Assembly: GCA_036560145.1 (NCBI GenBank)
Contig: DATBRV010000039.1
Span: 1-7,412, forward strand
Length of the DNA stretch: 7,412 bases
Direction: 5' to 3'
Source of the DNA: DATBRV01 sp036560145
Lineage (GTDB): Bacteria > Myxococcota_A > UBA9160 > SMWR01
Shown: piece by piece, positions 7,101-7,412 of the stretch
How the letters are laid out: each line of letters begins with the position of its first letter
How positions within the stretch are numbered: the stretch's first letter is position 1
The notes under the pieces: model-generated
The model's database searches: none
What the model was told of the DNA's origin: nothing
The model's input: the letters and a program-made list of their open reading frames with translations, nothing else
Program-made: the position numbers and the translations under genes

Positions 7101-7412
7101 CGCCACCAGTTGTTGGGCCAGGATGTCGAGTGGCGCGCGCGGCGGGCGCACGCGGTCGAGGTGGCCGAGCTTCACCGCGCGCAGCAGCGCCGCGCTCTCG
7201 ACCAGCTCGTCGCGCGTGGTGGGATACAGGCGGCCCTTCGGGATGGCTCCCCGGGAATGGCCGGAGCGACCGACCCGCTGGAGCAGCGTCGCGATGCTGC
7301 GCGGCGAACCGAGCTGGCAGACCAGCTCGATGGGCCCGATGTCGATGCCGAGCTCGAGCGAGGCGGTCGCCACCAGCACGCGCAGATCCCCCGCGCGCAG
7401 GCGCTCCTCGAC
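4104..7412 (-). CDS. lhr: Lhr-type superfamily 2 ATP-dependent helicase, C-terminal part (5' end outside window)
   Basis: Large DNA-repair helicase of the Lhr family: a 3'-to-5' ssDNA-dependent ATPase and DNA/RNA-DNA helicase acting on nucleic acid in the cytoplasm. The frame stays open to the right edge, giving 1102 visible residues; with a usual length of about 1450-1550, roughly 350-450 N-terminal residues (Walker A, DExH box) lie outside. Seen, numbering from the first visible codon: helicase motif V (VATASLELGID, ~14-24), motif VI (QRVGRSGH, 45-52), the Lhr core elements around GDIFLLGTTSWRI (213-224), SPFGGRVNR (338-346) and DHPLVRQTLHDCLHEAMD (469-486), then EPSPLAHEILN (511-521). The C-terminal region has winged-helix-like segments and an AlkZ/YcaQ-like stretch (LQGFELAAGAWEEEVLPAR, 774-792), a very basic linker (~929-950) and GEQYALPGA (1026-1034). 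It ends only 15 residues after VVYRDGLPL, which seems short for the family. The TGA stop overlaps the next gene's ATG. No frameshift is seen. The family call is firm; the exact subtype is not. Confidence 0.95.
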   Translation of the reverse strand, partial: VEERLRAGDLRVLVATASLELGIDIGPIELVCQLGSPRSIATLLQRVGRSGHSRGAIPKGRLYPTTRDELVESAALLRAVKLGHLDRVRPPRAPLDILAQQLVAACAADDWSEDVLFALVTRAAPFAELAREDFDAVVEMLSEGIQTGRGRRAAYLHRDRVNGVLRGRRGARLAALTSGGAIPETADYRVLADPDDTFVGTVNEDWAIESMSGDIFLLGTTSWRIRRVEAGVVRVSDAQGLPPTIPFWLGEAPARTEELSAEVSALRAAVEERLAVDDLPGALAWLEAECGISRLAAEQVLRYLAASRTALGALPTQQRLVVERFFDETGGMQLVVHSPFGGRVNRAFGLAVRKRICRAFDFELQAAANDDALVLSLGPQHSFPLADFMKMLSAHTLPDVLAQAVLASPMFTARWRWNLGRSLAVLRMRGGKRNPPPIQRMEADDLMAAVFPGLAQCQENQAGPIEIPDHPLVRQTLHDCLHEAMDVGALGELLGAVESGGVSLHLRETTEPSPLAHEILNGRPFTFLDDAPLEERRTRAVVLRRGLPETARDLGRLDPEAIARVREEAAPAPRDAEELHDTLLTLVVAAPRAEWETDFEALARDGRAARVATPAGALWCATEQRAAVEALFPDARFQPDVALPAALAARGPAEPDSAAAAVVRGHLDGSGPLTIAALAELTRLSPAQVEQAIARLEAEGFALRGSFSSEANVEEVCARRLLARIHLYTHERLRREIEPVTAQDFLRFLLRWQHVAPGTQREGRRGVLSVVEQLQGFELAAGAWEEEVLPARIGGYRRDWLDGLCLSGEVVWARLGLRLAAASEEAEVEAGRGGAVPSRATPIAFALREELPALLAAARGDGQPTLPGDGAARDLLETLRTRGALFHGELVAATRRLPVEVEQGLWDLVSRGLVAADGFESVRALLGARERERRGRRHERLRRGSRGRAGAEGRWALLPPPDLARDADDRAQAVAEQLLARWGVLFRDLLVRETLAVSWREILWALRRLEARGAIRGGRFVTGFVGEQYALPGAVEALRRTRRLERTGETVRLCAVDPLNLVGVLTPGPRIPAVRTQQVVYRDGLPLRDAPAASAGERGISA
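4115..4120 (-). promoter_or_regulatory. Shine-Dalgarno for the AidB-like gene
   Basis: The minus strand reads GAGGGA, with about seven to nine bases to the ATG at 4107. It lies inside the end of the helicase coding region and supports the chosen start. Confidence 0.65.

Overview
This is a very GC-rich window (well over 65% G+C by eye, with strong G/C bias at third codon positions). It carries five protein-coding genes, all on the minus strand, and almost no non-coding DNA. The gene families (an Lhr-type large helicase, an AidB-type acyl-CoA dehydrogenase, a beta-hydroxyacid dehydrogenase, two small SAM methyltransferases) and the base composition suggest a high-GC, non-actinobacterial chromosome, for example a myxobacterial or other 'deltaproteobacterial' or Binatota-like lineage. 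That placement is inference only. I see no tRNA, rRNA, CRISPR array, transposase or phage gene.

Right block (7412 down to 1548, minus strand): three genes that look like one operon. First is the C-terminal three quarters of an Lhr superfamily 2 helicase, open to the right window edge. Its TGA stop overlaps the ATG of an AidB/ACAD-like acyl-CoA dehydrogenase in an ATGA junction. Four bases after that gene, a GTG begins a 3-hydroxyisobutyrate dehydrogenase/glyoxylate reductase-type NAD(P)H enzyme. Lhr is a DNA-repair helicase and AidB belongs to the adaptive response to alkylation, so the Lhr-AidB coupling may be a DNA- or alkylation-damage module. The third gene also fits an aldehyde-detoxification or a branched-chain catabolic reading.

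Middle (1302-1547): the only real intergenic stretch, 246 bases. It holds a striking inverted repeat with two 34-base arms (31 of 34 positions pair, 25 contiguous) separated by 91 bases, plus a short perfect hairpin that would compete with one arm. This is the most distinctive unexplained structure in the window.

Left block (1301 to beyond base 1, minus strand): two class I SAM-dependent methyltransferases, again joined by an ATGA overlap with good ribosome-binding sites. The second runs off the left edge. They resemble the small methyltransferases often found beside glycosyltransferases in surface-polysaccharide loci, but no acceptor substrate can be read from the sequence.
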